64,000 nucleotides of DNA, taken from Gemmatimonadaceae bacterium (lineage in GTDB: Bacteria; Gemmatimonadota; Gemmatimonadetes; Gemmatimonadales; Gemmatimonadaceae). The stretch lies in assembly GCA_040882285.1 (NCBI GenBank), contig JBBEBQ010000006.1, positions 1 to 64,000 of the forward strand, in the 5' to 3' direction. Positions within the stretch are counted from its first letter, which is position 1; each line of letters begins with the position of its first letter. Below are positions 50,801 through 60,420 of the stretch, piece by piece. Position numbers and translations under genes: made by a program. Below the pieces are notes generated by a model. The model saw nothing but the letters and a program-made list of their open reading frames with translations, made no database searches and was not told the origin of the DNA.

Positions 50801-51352
50801 ATGCGCGAAGATCGATGGGAAGTCGCTTTCCGTGGACTGCTGATAGGGTCGATCGGCTACCTGATCGTATTCCTCGGCGTCGGCGTCGGTGACCTGCTGC
50901 AGGGTCGCTCCTTCTTTTACACGTTCTCGCTGCTCGGAGGCTGGCTCTTCTACGGCCTCGAGGACCCCGCGCTGGTGCGCGTGTGGCCGGGCGCCGTCTT
51001 CGCCTACAACGGCGTGCATCTCCTGATCTTCCTTGCCTTCGGACTGTTCGCGTCCTGGATGGCGTCCGTGGCGGAGCGCGGGCCGCTGCTCTGGTACGCC
51101 GCGCTCGTCATGTACCTGCTCGTCTTCCTGCACCTGTTCGGCGCGTTCCTCCTGATGACGGAGCCGCTCCGGAACGCGCTCTCCATTTGGCACGTTTCCA
51201 TACCGACCGTGCTCGCGCTGGCGGCGATGAGCTGGGCCCTGTTGCGCCAGCATCCGCAGTTGCGCCACGAGCTGGATGAATGGGTGGACGGCGACGACGA
51301 CGACGAGGCACCGTATCCCGAGCCGCGCCCGGGCGCGGCGGCACTTCCTTAA
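50801..51352 (+). CDS. Multi-pass membrane protein
   Basis: 183 residues from ATG 50801 with five to six hydrophobic segments (GLLIGSIGYLIVFLGVGVGD; VHLLIFLAFGLFASW; LVMYLLVFLHLFGAFLLM). Acidic C-terminal tail (DGDDDDEAPYPEPRPG). No family recognised. Followed after 6 bases by a DUF2892 gene on the same strand, so probably cotranscribed. Confidence 0.75.
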   Translation: MREDRWEVAFRGLLIGSIGYLIVFLGVGVGDLLQGRSFFYTFSLLGGWLFYGLEDPALVRVWPGAVFAYNGVHLLIFLAFGLFASWMASVAERGPLLWYAALVMYLLVFLHLFGAFLLMTEPLRNALSIWHVSIPTVLALAAMSWALLRQHPQLRHELDEWVDGDDDDEAPYPEPRPGAAALP

Positions 51353-51358
51353 GCGGAG

Positions 51359-51589
51359 ATGATCATGTTCGACGCCAACGAATCAGGGCTGGACCGGGTG
51401 GTCCGGATCACCGCGGGTCTCGCGCTGCTCTCGCTCGGCTGGAGCGGCGCGGTCGCCGGTGGCGTGGGGTTGGCGTTCAAGATCATAGGCTTCGTGCCCC
51501 TCCTGACGGGGCTCTTCGGGTGGTGTCCGCTCTACACGCTGGTGCATTTCAACACCGAGGGTGGAATGCATCGGACGCGAACGACCTAG
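51359..51589 (+). CDS. DUF2892 membrane protein
   Basis: 76 residues with two hydrophobic segments and FDANESGLDRVVRITAGLAL and LLTGLFGWCPLYTLV, the YgaP-like DUF2892 pattern. Inner-membrane protein of unknown role, often near sulfur metabolism genes. Its stop lies in a hairpin arm. Confidence 0.88.
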   Translation: MIMFDANESGLDRVVRITAGLALLSLGWSGAVAGGVGLAFKIIGFVPLLTGLFGWCPLYTLVHFNTEGGMHRTRTT

Positions 51590-51620
51590 CCGCGCCTGAG
51601 CGAGCAGCGCTAGGGTCGTT
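51580..51620. terminator. Hairpin spanning the DUF2892 stop codon
   Basis: AACGACCTAGC (51580-51590) pairs with GCTAGGGTCGTT (51609-51620), one bulged G. Like 20396-20430 it contains a UAG stop in the arm and has no T-run. Confidence 0.5.
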
Positions 51621-51646
51621 ACTGAATTCACGACGGGCCAGGGAAG

Positions 51647-51841
51647 CTCCGCGCCGAACGCCGAGGCCACTTCGGGACGCATGATCTTCACGGCCACGTG
51701 CCGCTCGTGCTTGGTCTCCCGGGCGAGGCAGACCGTGGCCATTCCGCCCCGGCCGAGCTCGCGCTCGACGACGAACCGCGACGCGAGCGGCGACGGGAAT
51801 TGCGTGGGCGGCGACGGTGATGATGCAAGCACGTCAGACAT
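51647..51841 (-). pseudogene. N-terminal fragment of a serine/threonine protein kinase
   Basis: 65 residues matching a kinase N-lobe: RFVVERELGRGGMATVCLAR (glycine loop) and HVAVKIMRPEVASAFGAE (with the ATP-binding Lys at ~52). Beyond that the frame continues into unrelated sequence through the DUF2892 3' end. The catalytic loop and C-lobe are absent. The ATG is intact and overlaps the DinB stop (ATGA), so the stub would still be translated. Confidence 0.78.
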
Positions 51842-52329
51842 CAGGGCGCGTACTCCGGCAGCTTGCCGATCGACATCGCGTCGACCGTGCCTGCGTTCGG
51901 CACGAGCATCCGCCGGTGGTAGTCGATCTGGCCGAGATGATACGCGAGGTGCGTGGCGAGATGGACGAGAAAGGCGGCGGTGCCGACCTTGCGGCCGCCG
52001 ATGGGAACCGGATACTCCGCTTCGCACTGCTCCGGCGCAAGCTGCGCGAGCGTAGCGTCCACCGATTTCGTGGCGGCCTCGATCCGACCGCGCAGCTCGG
52101 CGCGTGTCAGGTCGCGCGTGCTGAACTCGGCGTCCCGGTCGCGCACGTACCCGGTGCGGCCGAGCACCGCGCCGATGAAGTGCTCGAGGTTGCCGGCGAC
52201 ATGCAGCACCAGCGTCCCGGCGGAGTTCGAGATGCCGGGCACGGTGCGCCAGACCAATTCGTCGTTCGGGTACGCGTCCACTTCACGTGCGAGCGCTCGC
52301 AAGTCGCGCGCGAGCAGGATTCGGACCAT
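51841..52329 (-). CDS. DinB-family (DUF1572-like) protein
   Basis: 162 residues, four-helix bundle. Metal-site-like histidines in HVAGNLEHFIG (~43-53) and LATHLAYHLGQIDYHRR (~124-140) match DinB/YfiT proteins. Probably a metal-dependent thiol transferase or hydrolase; members can use bacillithiol, and bshA is present in this genome. Start at ATG 52329 lacks a clear ribosome-binding site. Confidence 0.85.
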   Translation of the reverse strand: MVRILLARDLRALAREVDAYPNDELVWRTVPGISNSAGTLVLHVAGNLEHFIGAVLGRTGYVRDRDAEFSTRDLTRAELRGRIEAATKSVDATLAQLAPEQCEAEYPVPIGGRKVGTAAFLVHLATHLAYHLGQIDYHRRMLVPNAGTVDAMSIGKLPEYAP

Positions 52330-52370
52330 TTCGGAATGCAAGCAGCTTCCACCGTGTGGGGATCGGAAAG

Positions 52371-53144
52371 CTAGGGCAGCCGCATCGCTCTGGCGATGGC
52401 CGCATCCGCGAGCGGCGCCATGACCGCGTAGCCGGCGGCGTTCGGATGCACGCCGTCCCTCGTCAGCTCGGCGCGGAGCCCGCCGCGTGCGGCGACCATC
52501 GCCGAGTGGTAGTCGAGATACACCGCGCCGGTCTCTTCCGCGTAGCGCCGGATCCAGGAGTTGAGCGCCACGATCTTCGGCGCCGGCTCCAGTCCCCGCT
52601 TCCATGGATAGTCGTAGGCCGGCAGCACGGACGACAGCACTACGCGGATGCCGTTGGCGCGCGCTATCTCCGCCATCGACGCAAGGTTGTGCTGGATCAT
52701 CTCGAGTGACGACGGTCCCGTGTTGCCGGCGATGTCGTTGGTCCCCGCGAGGATGACGACGACCTTCGGTTTCAGCTGCACCACATCCTGCCGGAACCGC
52801 ACGAGGATCTGCGGCGTAGTCTGCCCGCTGATGCCACGTCCGATGTAGGGCTTACCGGGAAAAAGAGCGGGGAAGTAGCTCGCCCACGATTCGGTAATGG
52901 AGTCGCCGATGTACACCACGCGATTCTCGCCGGGCGCCGGCGCCGGGATACTGTCGTTGGCGGCGCGATACCGGGACAGGCCCGCCCAGTCGTTGAGCAG
53001 CCGCTCCTGCGCGATCCGCCGGCGCTCGGCCAGGCGGATCTCGACGGAGTCGGGCGCGTTGACTGCCGGCGCTTGCGCGGGCCTCGTCGTGCAAGCGGCG
53101 AGCGCGAGAGCCGCCGCAATGCATGCCGGTCGCGACAATCTCAT
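52371..53144 (-). CDS. SGNH/GDSL-type lipoprotein esterase
   Basis: 257 residues from ATG 53144 with lipobox ALAAC (~18). SGNH blocks: VVYIGDSITESW (nucleophile Ser), GRGISGQTT, ILAGTNDIAGN and DGVHPNAAGY (catalytic Asp-His). An envelope-attached acyl-esterase or sugar deacetylase. Overlaps putA-like proline dehydrogenase gene by ATGA. Confidence 0.9.
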   Translation of the reverse strand: MRLSRPACIAAALALAACTTRPAQAPAVNAPDSVEIRLAERRRIAQERLLNDWAGLSRYRAANDSIPAPAPGENRVVYIGDSITESWASYFPALFPGKPYIGRGISGQTTPQILVRFRQDVVQLKPKVVVILAGTNDIAGNTGPSSLEMIQHNLASMAEIARANGIRVVLSSVLPAYDYPWKRGLEPAPKIVALNSWIRRYAEETGAVYLDYHSAMVAARGGLRAELTRDGVHPNAAGYAVMAPLADAAIARAMRLP

Positions 53145-54085
53145 GTCGCGGGTGACGGGCGGGCCGACCGCCGGCCGAAGCCGCGCACGACGTGCAGCAG
53201 GTTGGCCGGGTTTTCGGCGAGGCGCCGCATGAACCATGGATACCACGCCGCGCCGTAGCTGATCAGCACGCGCACCCGCTCGCCTTCGGCGGCGAGCGCG
53301 CGACGGGCCTCGCTGTTGATCCCGTACAGCATCTGGATCTCGTACGCCGAAGGCGGAACTGCCAGCTCGCGCGCGTCGTCCCGCAACCGTCGCAGCAATT
53401 CGAGATCGTGCGTGCCGAACGCGACGCGCACGCCGTCACCGGCGTGGCCGAGCAGCTCACGCGCCAGCTCGCGGAAGCGGGCGCTCACGTCCTCCCGCCG
53501 CTGGAGCGCCACGCTCGCGGGCTCGCGGTACGCTCCCTTCACCAGGCGGACATATGGCCGCACGGCGAGCAGCCGGCGTACGTCCGCGGGCGTGCGATGC
53601 AGGTATGCCTGGAGGCAGAGCGCGGCGCAGGCGAATTCGCGAGCGAGTGTCTCGTACGCTTCCACGGTCGAGTCCACGTATGCGGAAGATTCCATGTCTA
53701 TGGCGAGCGTCGTCCCACCCGCCTGCGCCATCCGCGCCACCGCGCGCACGCGATCGAGCGCGCGCGGCCGGTCGAGATCCCAGCCGAACTGCGTAAGCTT
53801 GATGGAAACGTGGGCGTCCGCGCCCCGCGCCGCGAGCGCTGCGAGCAGCCGCTCGTATTCCGCGACTGTCGCATCAGCCGCCGCTTCGGAGGCGACGTTC
53901 TCGCCGAGGTAGGTGATGATGGACGGCGTGCCTTCCGCCCGCAGGGTCCGGGCGGCCCGCAGCGCGTCCGCGATCGTCTCACCCGGCATGAAGCGGGAGA
54001 CGAGTGGGCGCACCACTCTGCTCGAGCGCACGAGGCGCTCGATGGTGCGGTTCCGCGAAGCCCACAGCAGCGACGATCTCAGCAC
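53141..54085 (-). CDS. Proline dehydrogenase (monofunctional)
   Basis: 314 residues, FAD-linked TIM barrel. Signatures: LGENVASEAAADATVAEY, VSIKLTQFGWDLD, LAIDMESSAYVDST, VRLVKGAYREP and FGTHDLELL. Oxidises proline to P5C. Not fused to P5C dehydrogenase. Upstream of the SGNH gene in ATGA overlap; a metal-dependent hydrolase gene lies further upstream. Confidence 0.94.
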   Translation of the reverse strand: MLRSSLLWASRNRTIERLVRSSRVVRPLVSRFMPGETIADALRAARTLRAEGTPSIITYLGENVASEAAADATVAEYERLLAALAARGADAHVSIKLTQFGWDLDRPRALDRVRAVARMAQAGGTTLAIDMESSAYVDSTVEAYETLAREFACAALCLQAYLHRTPADVRRLLAVRPYVRLVKGAYREPASVALQRREDVSARFRELARELLGHAGDGVRVAFGTHDLELLRRLRDDARELAVPPSAYEIQMLYGINSEARRALAAEGERVRVLISYGAAWYPWFMRRLAENPANLLHVVRGFGRRSARPSPAT

Positions 54086-54113
54086 AGGCGGAACATGGCT
54101 TGGCGTGGTCGAG

Positions 54114-55058
54114 TCATCGGCTGAGCACGACGCGAACGCCTTGCAGCGAGCCGGCAGGAACGTCCACGAAGCGCGCGTCGCCGAAGAATACGGCGGTGCC
54201 GCCGGATGCGCGCTCGACCCTTACGTATGGAAAGCGCGACCAGACGAGAAAGTCGCGCACCCGCTGATCCGTCATGGCTTCGCGGACCTCGCTCTCCGTC
54301 CAGTCCCCGCGCGGGATCGAATCGCGGAACGTCACGCGGCTCCGCGGCGGCGCGATCCAGGCGAAACCGCCGAGGGTGTACGCTTCACCCGTCGCGACGA
54401 TCACGCTTCCGCGATGCGGCTGCGCCGGCGCGGGCTGGTACATCACTTCCTCGATGCCGGTGATGCCAGCGGCCTCGGCCGCGCGCCGCGCCATGGACTC
54501 CGCGGCCATGCTCGCGCCGATCATCGCGGCCACATACACGGCCGCGGCCGCCCCGAAGATCCGCACTCGGCCGCGCGTGCGGCGCCAGGGGACGAGCGCG
54601 GCGGCGAGCAGCAGCCAGAGCCACGGGTCGATGATGAACACCGCGTCGCCGTAGAACCACCTCCCACTGAACGGCATCAGCAGCCGGATGCCGTACGTGT
54701 TGAGCCAGTCGAGCGCCGGGTGGCTCACAACTCCGATAAACGCGATGAGCAGCGTCGCGCGGGCATCGAGCGGCGTGAGTGACGCTCCGCGCTCTCCGCG
54801 CCGTCTGACCAACCGGTCCCAGGCGAGCATCACTCCTGTGAGCGCGAGCGGGAGCAGCACCAGCGCGATCGGTCCGTGCGTCCATCCGCGGCGGAACGCG
54901 AGTCCGGCGTACGAGCCGGCGTACATCGCGAGGATGTCGATGTCGGGCGCGTTGGCCGCGAGGATGAGCGTGGTAGCGGCGAGTGGAAGCGTGCCGCGGC
55001 GGTCGAGGCCGGCGCGCGCCAGCACGGCGCCGGTCATCGTGTGCGTGATGGGATCCAT
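54114..55058 (-). CDS. Membrane-bound metal-dependent hydrolase (DUF457/YdjM-like)
   Basis: 314 residues. MDPITHTMTGAVLARAGLDR is the typical start with His5, followed by NAPDIDILAMY and HRGWTHG-like FRRGWTHGPIALV and VVSHPALDWLNTYG, together the YdjM motif set. About five spans, then a soluble C-terminal ~100 residues. Role uncertain (family linked to the SOS response in E. coli). Confidence 0.88.
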   Translation of the reverse strand: MDPITHTMTGAVLARAGLDRRGTLPLAATTLILAANAPDIDILAMYAGSYAGLAFRRGWTHGPIALVLLPLALTGVMLAWDRLVRRRGERGASLTPLDARATLLIAFIGVVSHPALDWLNTYGIRLLMPFSGRWFYGDAVFIIDPWLWLLLAAALVPWRRTRGRVRIFGAAAAVYVAAMIGASMAAESMARRAAEAAGITGIEEVMYQPAPAQPHRGSVIVATGEAYTLGGFAWIAPPRSRVTFRDSIPRGDWTESEVREAMTDQRVRDFLVWSRFPYVRVERASGGTAVFFGDARFVDVPAGSLQGVRVVLSR

Positions 55059-55119
55059 GCGGCTTATGGCGCGGTGAGATGCCGCCGCGGCCGCGTTGCC
55101 ATCACTTGAGGCGCGTAGC

Positions 55120-55563
55120 TCAGGGCTTCGCTTTGGCCGCCCTCTTGGTCGTTATGAGGATTACCCCGTTTGCGCCCTCAACGCCGTACAGCCCTGCCTC
55201 GGCGCTCCGCAGGATTCTGATCGACTCGATACTCTGCGGGTTGACGCCGGAAAGCGCGCCGTTCGGCCCCGGATGGAAGGGCTGGCCGTCAAGTATCCAG
55301 AGCGGTGGCGAGTCGGCGCCGCGGAACGATGAGCCGCCGCGGATCTCCAGGGCGATCTCTCCCTCGGCGGTCCGCGTGACCACGAGCCCGGGGACCTTCT
55401 TCTGCAGCGTGACCTCGATCGGCTCATTCGGGTTCTGCAGGTCCTCGCTCGTGACCGTCGCGCGGCCCGAAGGATCGCGCTGGGTATTGCCGGCGGCGCA
55501 GGCGGCGGTGAGTCCCGCAAGTACGGCGAGCGGGAGCGTGAATAGCCGTGAAGCGGAACTCAT
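55120..55563 (-). CDS. Plug-domain-only lipoprotein
   Basis: 147 residues from ATG 55563, with AGGAGGC upstream. Lipobox LTAAC (~21). The mature part is a TonB-receptor plug: LEIRGGSSFRGADSPPLWIL, then GVNPQSIESIRILRSAEAGL and GANGVILITTKR at the end. There is no barrel. Such free plugs are frequent in Bacteroidetes and Gemmatimonadota and may cap or assist SusC-like receptors. Confidence 0.83.
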   Translation of the reverse strand: MSSASRLFTLPLAVLAGLTAACAAGNTQRDPSGRATVTSEDLQNPNEPIEVTLQKKVPGLVVTRTAEGEIALEIRGGSSFRGADSPPLWILDGQPFHPGPNGALSGVNPQSIESIRILRSAEAGLYGVEGANGVILITTKRAAKAKP

Positions 55564-55633
55564 GGGACAGCCTCCTGTGGGGTCAACAACCAAACGCTAA
55601 CACAAGACCGTGGATTCCGCTGTACCGGGCTCG

Positions 55634-56212
55634 TTACTGCTCGTTCCGCAGGTATTGCGGCGGCAAAGGCAAGTTCGGCCGCTCCGCCTCCCAGAACACC
55701 GAGACCACCCACCAGCGCGTGCCGTCGTTCATGAGTTGAATGCTGTTGATCCCGCGGATCATCGTGCTGTCCGTCTCGATCCGGCCTTCGTACGTGCTCC
55801 ATACGTGCGCGATGTGCCCGAACTGCTCCACGCGCCGCGCGATCTCGCGCTCGCGGAAGCCCACCCGCTCGAGCTGCGGCCCGGAGACGGCGATGTAGTC
55901 GTTGACGCCGAGGATGCGCATTCCGATGGTGCTGTCGGGGCGCGGGATCGTGGGCATCAGTTTTCCGCCGGGGACGAACAGGGAGCGCATGCGATTCCAG
56001 TTGCGCGCCTGGCCTACGCCGCCGGAGATGACGTCGTACAGCGCAGAGATGATCGCGTCGATCGACTCGACGTCCGCTGCGGCTGCCCGGGGAGCGGTAA
56101 CGATGACGGGCATGACGGCCGGCGGGGCGGGTGAGGCCTGGGCCTGAATCACGGGAACGGACGGACCGATCGCGAAAGCGACGACGAGGAAGACGGGTGT
56201 GACTGTGCGCAC
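55634..56212 (-). CDS. Exported SnoaL/NTF2-like protein
   Basis: 192 residues with an N-terminal signal peptide (VFLVVAFAIGPSVPVIQAQA). The rest fits the alpha+beta cone of SnoaL/NTF2-like proteins: helical IDAIISALYDVISG, DYIAVSGPQLERVGF, and a strand pair at HIAHVWSTYEGRI and WWVVSVFWEAE. No catalytic residues can be assigned. Not overlapping its neighbours. Confidence 0.72.
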   Translation of the reverse strand: MRTVTPVFLVVAFAIGPSVPVIQAQASPAPPAVMPVIVTAPRAAAADVESIDAIISALYDVISGGVGQARNWNRMRSLFVPGGKLMPTIPRPDSTIGMRILGVNDYIAVSGPQLERVGFREREIARRVEQFGHIAHVWSTYEGRIETDSTMIRGINSIQLMNDGTRWWVVSVFWEAERPNLPLPPQYLRNEQ

Positions 56213-56244
56213 GAAAGCTCCGTGAAGGTTTGAGTGTCGTAGAC

Positions 56245-56634
56245 CTAGCGGGCGCCGTATTTTCGCACGATCGGCACGAGACGGCCAACCATGTCGCCAA
56301 TAGTTCTCAGTGGAGGCGCCTGTGCATATTCGAGTCCCGCCTTGTAATTCGTCACCTCGGCTCGCTTGAAGATCTCTTCGACAATTGCGACGGCCTGAGG
56401 GCCTGTCATGACGTCGCGAATAAGCGCGTCCTCCGGCAGCGCAGACTGCGGTACACCCAGCGCGAGAGCCATGAAAGTCCTCATTCTCTCCCGGTGTTCC
56501 TGCTCCGTGATTGGCTTAGTGCGATCCTCGATGTTGCCCGCAAGCGAATCGCGGATATAGTAGCGTGGCCTATGGATACATGATTCGAGTTTTGAGCTCT
56601 GGGTCTCGGTCACTCGGGACTGTCCTGCATTCAC
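56245..56634 (-). CDS. Hypothetical protein with carrier-protein-like C-terminus
   Basis: Up to 129 residues from GTG 56634, but no well-spaced ribosome-binding site supports that start; Met51 (56484) with GGGAGAGA upstream is more likely. The C-terminal 75 residues (LGVPQSALPEDALIRDVMTG, then AVAIVEEIFKRAEV and LRTIGDMVGRLV) have the helix pattern of acyl carrier proteins, with TGPQ where the phosphopantetheine DSL should be. If so, it is a non-functional carrier. Low certainty. Confidence 0.45.
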   Translation of the reverse strand: MNAGQSRVTETQSSKLESCIHRPRYYIRDSLAGNIEDRTKPITEQEHRERMRTFMALALGVPQSALPEDALIRDVMTGPQAVAIVEEIFKRAEVTNYKAGLEYAQAPPLRTIGDMVGRLVPIVRKYGAR

Positions 56635-57076
56635 CCTCCCTGGGAAGGCGCGGCGTAGGGAAAGTTTAGAAGCCCTTATCCGAATGGCGGTGCCGGCGCA
56701 TGACGTTGACGTTCAGCTCCGGCGGTGATGGCCGCCAATCGCGATAATGAACGCGTTTCGATGAGAAGGCAAGACGCACAGCGTGAAGCATTGTCGCTCT
56801 GCCAACTGCAGCCGTTCGTTCGACAGCGCGGATTCATGAAGCGAGTGCAACAACTTCCCGAACGAGAAAGGTGACCTGGCAACACGGTAAGCTTCGATTC
56901 TCCGCCAAGAAAGTAAGCTTCCAATGATGTATTGCCAGATCACCTTTGCCGAAAGATGCAGCGTGGGACTGCTGCGCCAGCGCTGGACTCGCGCCGAGTC
57001 GAAGTCATGAAATCGAGGATGACTCGATTCATCGCTCTGTTCCACTTGTTGCACGGTGCAAATAGTGGCGTGTCCC
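56635..57076. other. Gap without supported genes
   Basis: Two minus-strand open frames cross this stretch, but neither has a ribosome-binding site or recognisable protein sequence, and one begins inside the HigA gene. Base composition is more AT-rich than the core, as in the neighbouring toxin-antitoxin module. Confidence 0.5.
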
Positions 57077-57448
57077 TTAGACTGCGATCGCAACTTCGAC
57101 GTGAGGCTTCTTCGATCGTTCGACTTTGATCTCGACCGAATATCCTAGCGTAATAAGCCAGTCTACTAGTCGGTCATAGGTGATGCTCCTAAGCCTGCCC
57201 CTGCTCAGGTTCGAGATCTCTGGCTGTTTAGTGCCGAGTCTTAGGGCGGCCGTCTTTTGGGTCCAACCGTTCTCCTCGATAATCTCATTGATCTGGGCAG
57301 CGAGCTTGAGCTTCGCGAACCTTTCTTCCGCGTCAGCGAAGCCAAGATCCTCATACACGTTTCCGCTGCCTACGAAGTAGTCAGTCTCGTCGACCTTGCC
57401 TCGATTGCCTCGCTCGAGCCTGCGCTCTTTCGCCTTTGTAACTCTCAT
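57077..57448 (-). CDS. higA: HigA-type XRE antitoxin
   Basis: 123 residues from ATG 57448, with GGAAGGA just upstream. GSGNVYEDLGFADAEERFAKLK precedes a helix-turn-helix (WTQKTAALRLGTKQPEISNL, ~62-81) and a C-terminal VEIKVERSKK strand. Pairs with the toxin gene 74 bases upstream in the same direction. Probably represses the operon at the palindrome 57883-57900. Confidence 0.88.
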   Translation of the reverse strand: MRVTKAKERRLERGNRGKVDETDYFVGSGNVYEDLGFADAEERFAKLKLAAQINEIIEENGWTQKTAALRLGTKQPEISNLSRGRLRSITYDRLVDWLITLGYSVEIKVERSKKPHVEVAIAV

Positions 57449-57522
57449 TGTCCTTCCCAGTGAATTGTACATCCCAATAATCAATTGCTGCCCGGCGGTG
57501 TGATCCTGAATCCAACCTTGGC

Positions 57523-57873
57523 CTATGGCGGGTTGTCTCGATGCAGCTTTCTAGCAGCTGTCAATCTGAGCGCGATTCGGTCCAGGTCGGCCTTCGGAGT
57601 TCCGCGGCCTGACTTGGCTTTCTTTTGAAAAACGTCGAGCACATAGACCCTTCCCTCAAGCCTCGTCGTGTACATCGCGCGGTACGTGTCCCCGTCCTCA
57701 TCAGTCACGACTTCTATAACGTCGCGAAGGTTTGCCTTCATTGGCCTCGCCGAGGCGGCCACGCCGCCACGCTGCGCCACTCCAAGCGCGTACCCGAACT
57801 CGTCCTTCACTGCCTCTGGCATCTTGCGTAGATCCTTGAGAGTCTGACCCATCCACACGAGCGGCTTCTCCAT
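57523..57873 (-). CDS. higB: HigB-type toxin (Gp49/DUF891), complete
   Basis: 116 residues. MEKPLVWMGQTLKDLRKMPE, EVVTDEDGDTYRAMYTTRLE and VYVLDVFQKKAKSGRGTPK follow the RelE/HigB mRNA-interferase plan, including the basic C-terminal helix. It leads the operon, with the antitoxin second, the usual higBA order. More AT-rich context suggests acquisition. Confidence 0.88.
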   Translation of the reverse strand: MEKPLVWMGQTLKDLRKMPEAVKDEFGYALGVAQRGGVAASARPMKANLRDVIEVVTDEDGDTYRAMYTTRLEGRVYVLDVFQKKAKSGRGTPKADLDRIALRLTAARKLHRDNPP

Positions 57874-57882
57874 TAGATGAAA

Positions 57883-57900
57883 TATAAGTAATTACTTATA
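57883..57900. promoter_or_regulatory. 18-bp perfect palindrome, higBA operator
   Basis: TATAAGTAATTACTTATA, ten bases upstream of the toxin start. AT-rich, so it probably overlaps the -10. Expected binding site for HigA. Confidence 0.7.
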
Positions 57901-58079
57901 GCATGCAATCGGGGACTGTTCCAAACCCAGCTTGAGCCTTGGATCGAGCATGCATGTGCACGGTTCCGCCGCACGATCGCCGTGGTAAATCGCCCGCATG
58001 TAGAAACGACTTTAAGTGTCTGACGCAAGTCGCTTATTTAGCGGAACTTCGCTGAGTCTCAGCACTGGTGCGACAGGCG

Positions 58080-58108
58080 TTGACTTGTCTCGCGCCAACG
58101 TCTACATT
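58080..58108 (+). promoter_or_regulatory. Promoter of groESL
   Basis: TTGACT (58080-58085), 17-base spacer, TACATT (58103-58108). Predicted start near 58115, immediately before CIRCE. The rest of the 57901-58229 gap holds the CIRCE element and a heptamer hairpin. Confidence 0.85.
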
Positions 58109-58115
58109 CCCTCTG

Positions 58116-58142
58116 TTAGCACTCTGAAAACGCGAGTGCTAA
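58116..58142 (+). promoter_or_regulatory. CIRCE element (HrcA operator)
   Basis: TTAGCACTC, nine bases, GAGTGCTAA: a perfect match to the HrcA binding consensus, at the transcription start of groESL. Shows HrcA repression of the chaperonin operon. Confidence 0.97.
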
Positions 58143-58156
58143 CGACGCAATTGATC

Positions 58157-58209
58157 GGTTATTGGTCGCCGCTTTTCCCCCGGACCAAGAACCAAAAACC
58201 AACAACCGT
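58157..58209. repeat. Heptamer hairpin in the groES leader
   Basis: GGTTATTGGTC (58157-58167) pairs with GACCAAGAACC (58183-58193), one mismatch. The right side runs on in 7-base steps GGACCAA GAACCAA AAACCAA CAACCGT (58182-58209). It lies between CIRCE and the groES start in the 5' untranslated region. Confidence 0.75.
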
Positions 58210-58229
58210 TCTGGAGGATTCAGCACCCT

Positions 58230-58538
58230 ATGGCAACCAAAACCGCCACAGCCACGAAGGTCAGCCCGCTGGCCGATCGTGTAGTCGTCCGTCCGCTCGA
58301 AGAGACCGAAACCATGCGCGGCGGCCTCTTCATCCCCGACACCGCCAAGGAAAAGCCGCAGCAGGGCGAGATCCTCGCCGTCGGCCCCGGCCGCTTCGAG
58401 GAAGGCAAGCGTGTCCCCATGGAGGTCAAAGCGGGCGACCGCGTCCTCTACGGCAAGTACAGCGGCTCCGAAGTCACCATCGACGGCGAGACGGTTCTGA
58501 TTCTGCGTGAATCGGACGTGCTCGCGGTCATCAGCTAA
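58230..58538 (+). CDS. groES: Co-chaperonin GroES
   Basis: 102 residues. [20 protein letters not shown] is the standard start; the mobile loop [16 protein letters not shown] and the C-terminal [13 protein letters not shown] follow. The heptameric lid of GroEL. RBS GGAGG ten bases upstream. First gene of the CIRCE-controlled operon; groEL follows after 15 bases. Confidence 0.98.
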   Translation: MATKTATATKVSPLADRVVVRPLEETETMRGGLFIPDTAKEKPQQGEILAVGPGRFEEGKRVPMEVKAGDRVLYGKYSGSEVTIDGETVLILRESDVLAVIS

Positions 58539-60191
<1,653 letters not shown>

Positions 60192-60194
60192 AGA

Positions 60195-60269
60195 GCTATT
60201 GGCTATTGGCTCTTGGCTGTTGGCTTTTAGCTAAGCCAACAGCTAACAGCCAGGAGCCAACAGCTGAAA
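60195..60269. repeat. Heptamer-phased inverted repeat after groEL
   Basis: Left arm GCTATTG GCTATTG GCTCTTG GCTGTTG GCTTTTA (60195-60229); right arm GCCAACA GCTAACA GCCAGGA GCCAACA GCTGAAA (60235-60269). The arms are largely complementary and use the same heptamer alphabet as 38472-38557. Confidence 0.88.
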
Positions 60270-60270
60270 A

Positions 60271-60300
60271 GGGCTCCGGGAAACCGGGGCCCTTTTTTTT
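60271..60300 (+). terminator. Rho-independent terminator of groESL
   Basis: GGGCTCCGG (60271-60279), loop GAAA, CCGGGGCCC (60284-60292), then eight Ts. One G-U pair. Confidence 0.93.
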
Positions 60301-60420
60301 GCCCTGAGTCAGGGCATCCCTCACCCCGCTTCCGCGCTTCGCCCTACAGCGGGAGCAGCCCTGACTGGGTCAGACTACACCATCGAGGCGAATCACCCCC
60401 ATTTCACCCGGAAAACATCG

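Noticed and set aside
56713-57093. 126-residue leftward open frame
   Set aside because: Begins inside the HigA gene, lacks a ribosome-binding site and recognisable features. Could be decayed sequence, not annotated.
58080-58086. Heat-shock sigma-32 promoter for groESL
   Set aside because: The boxes fit the vegetative consensus with 17-base spacing, and CIRCE at the start site explains heat control.
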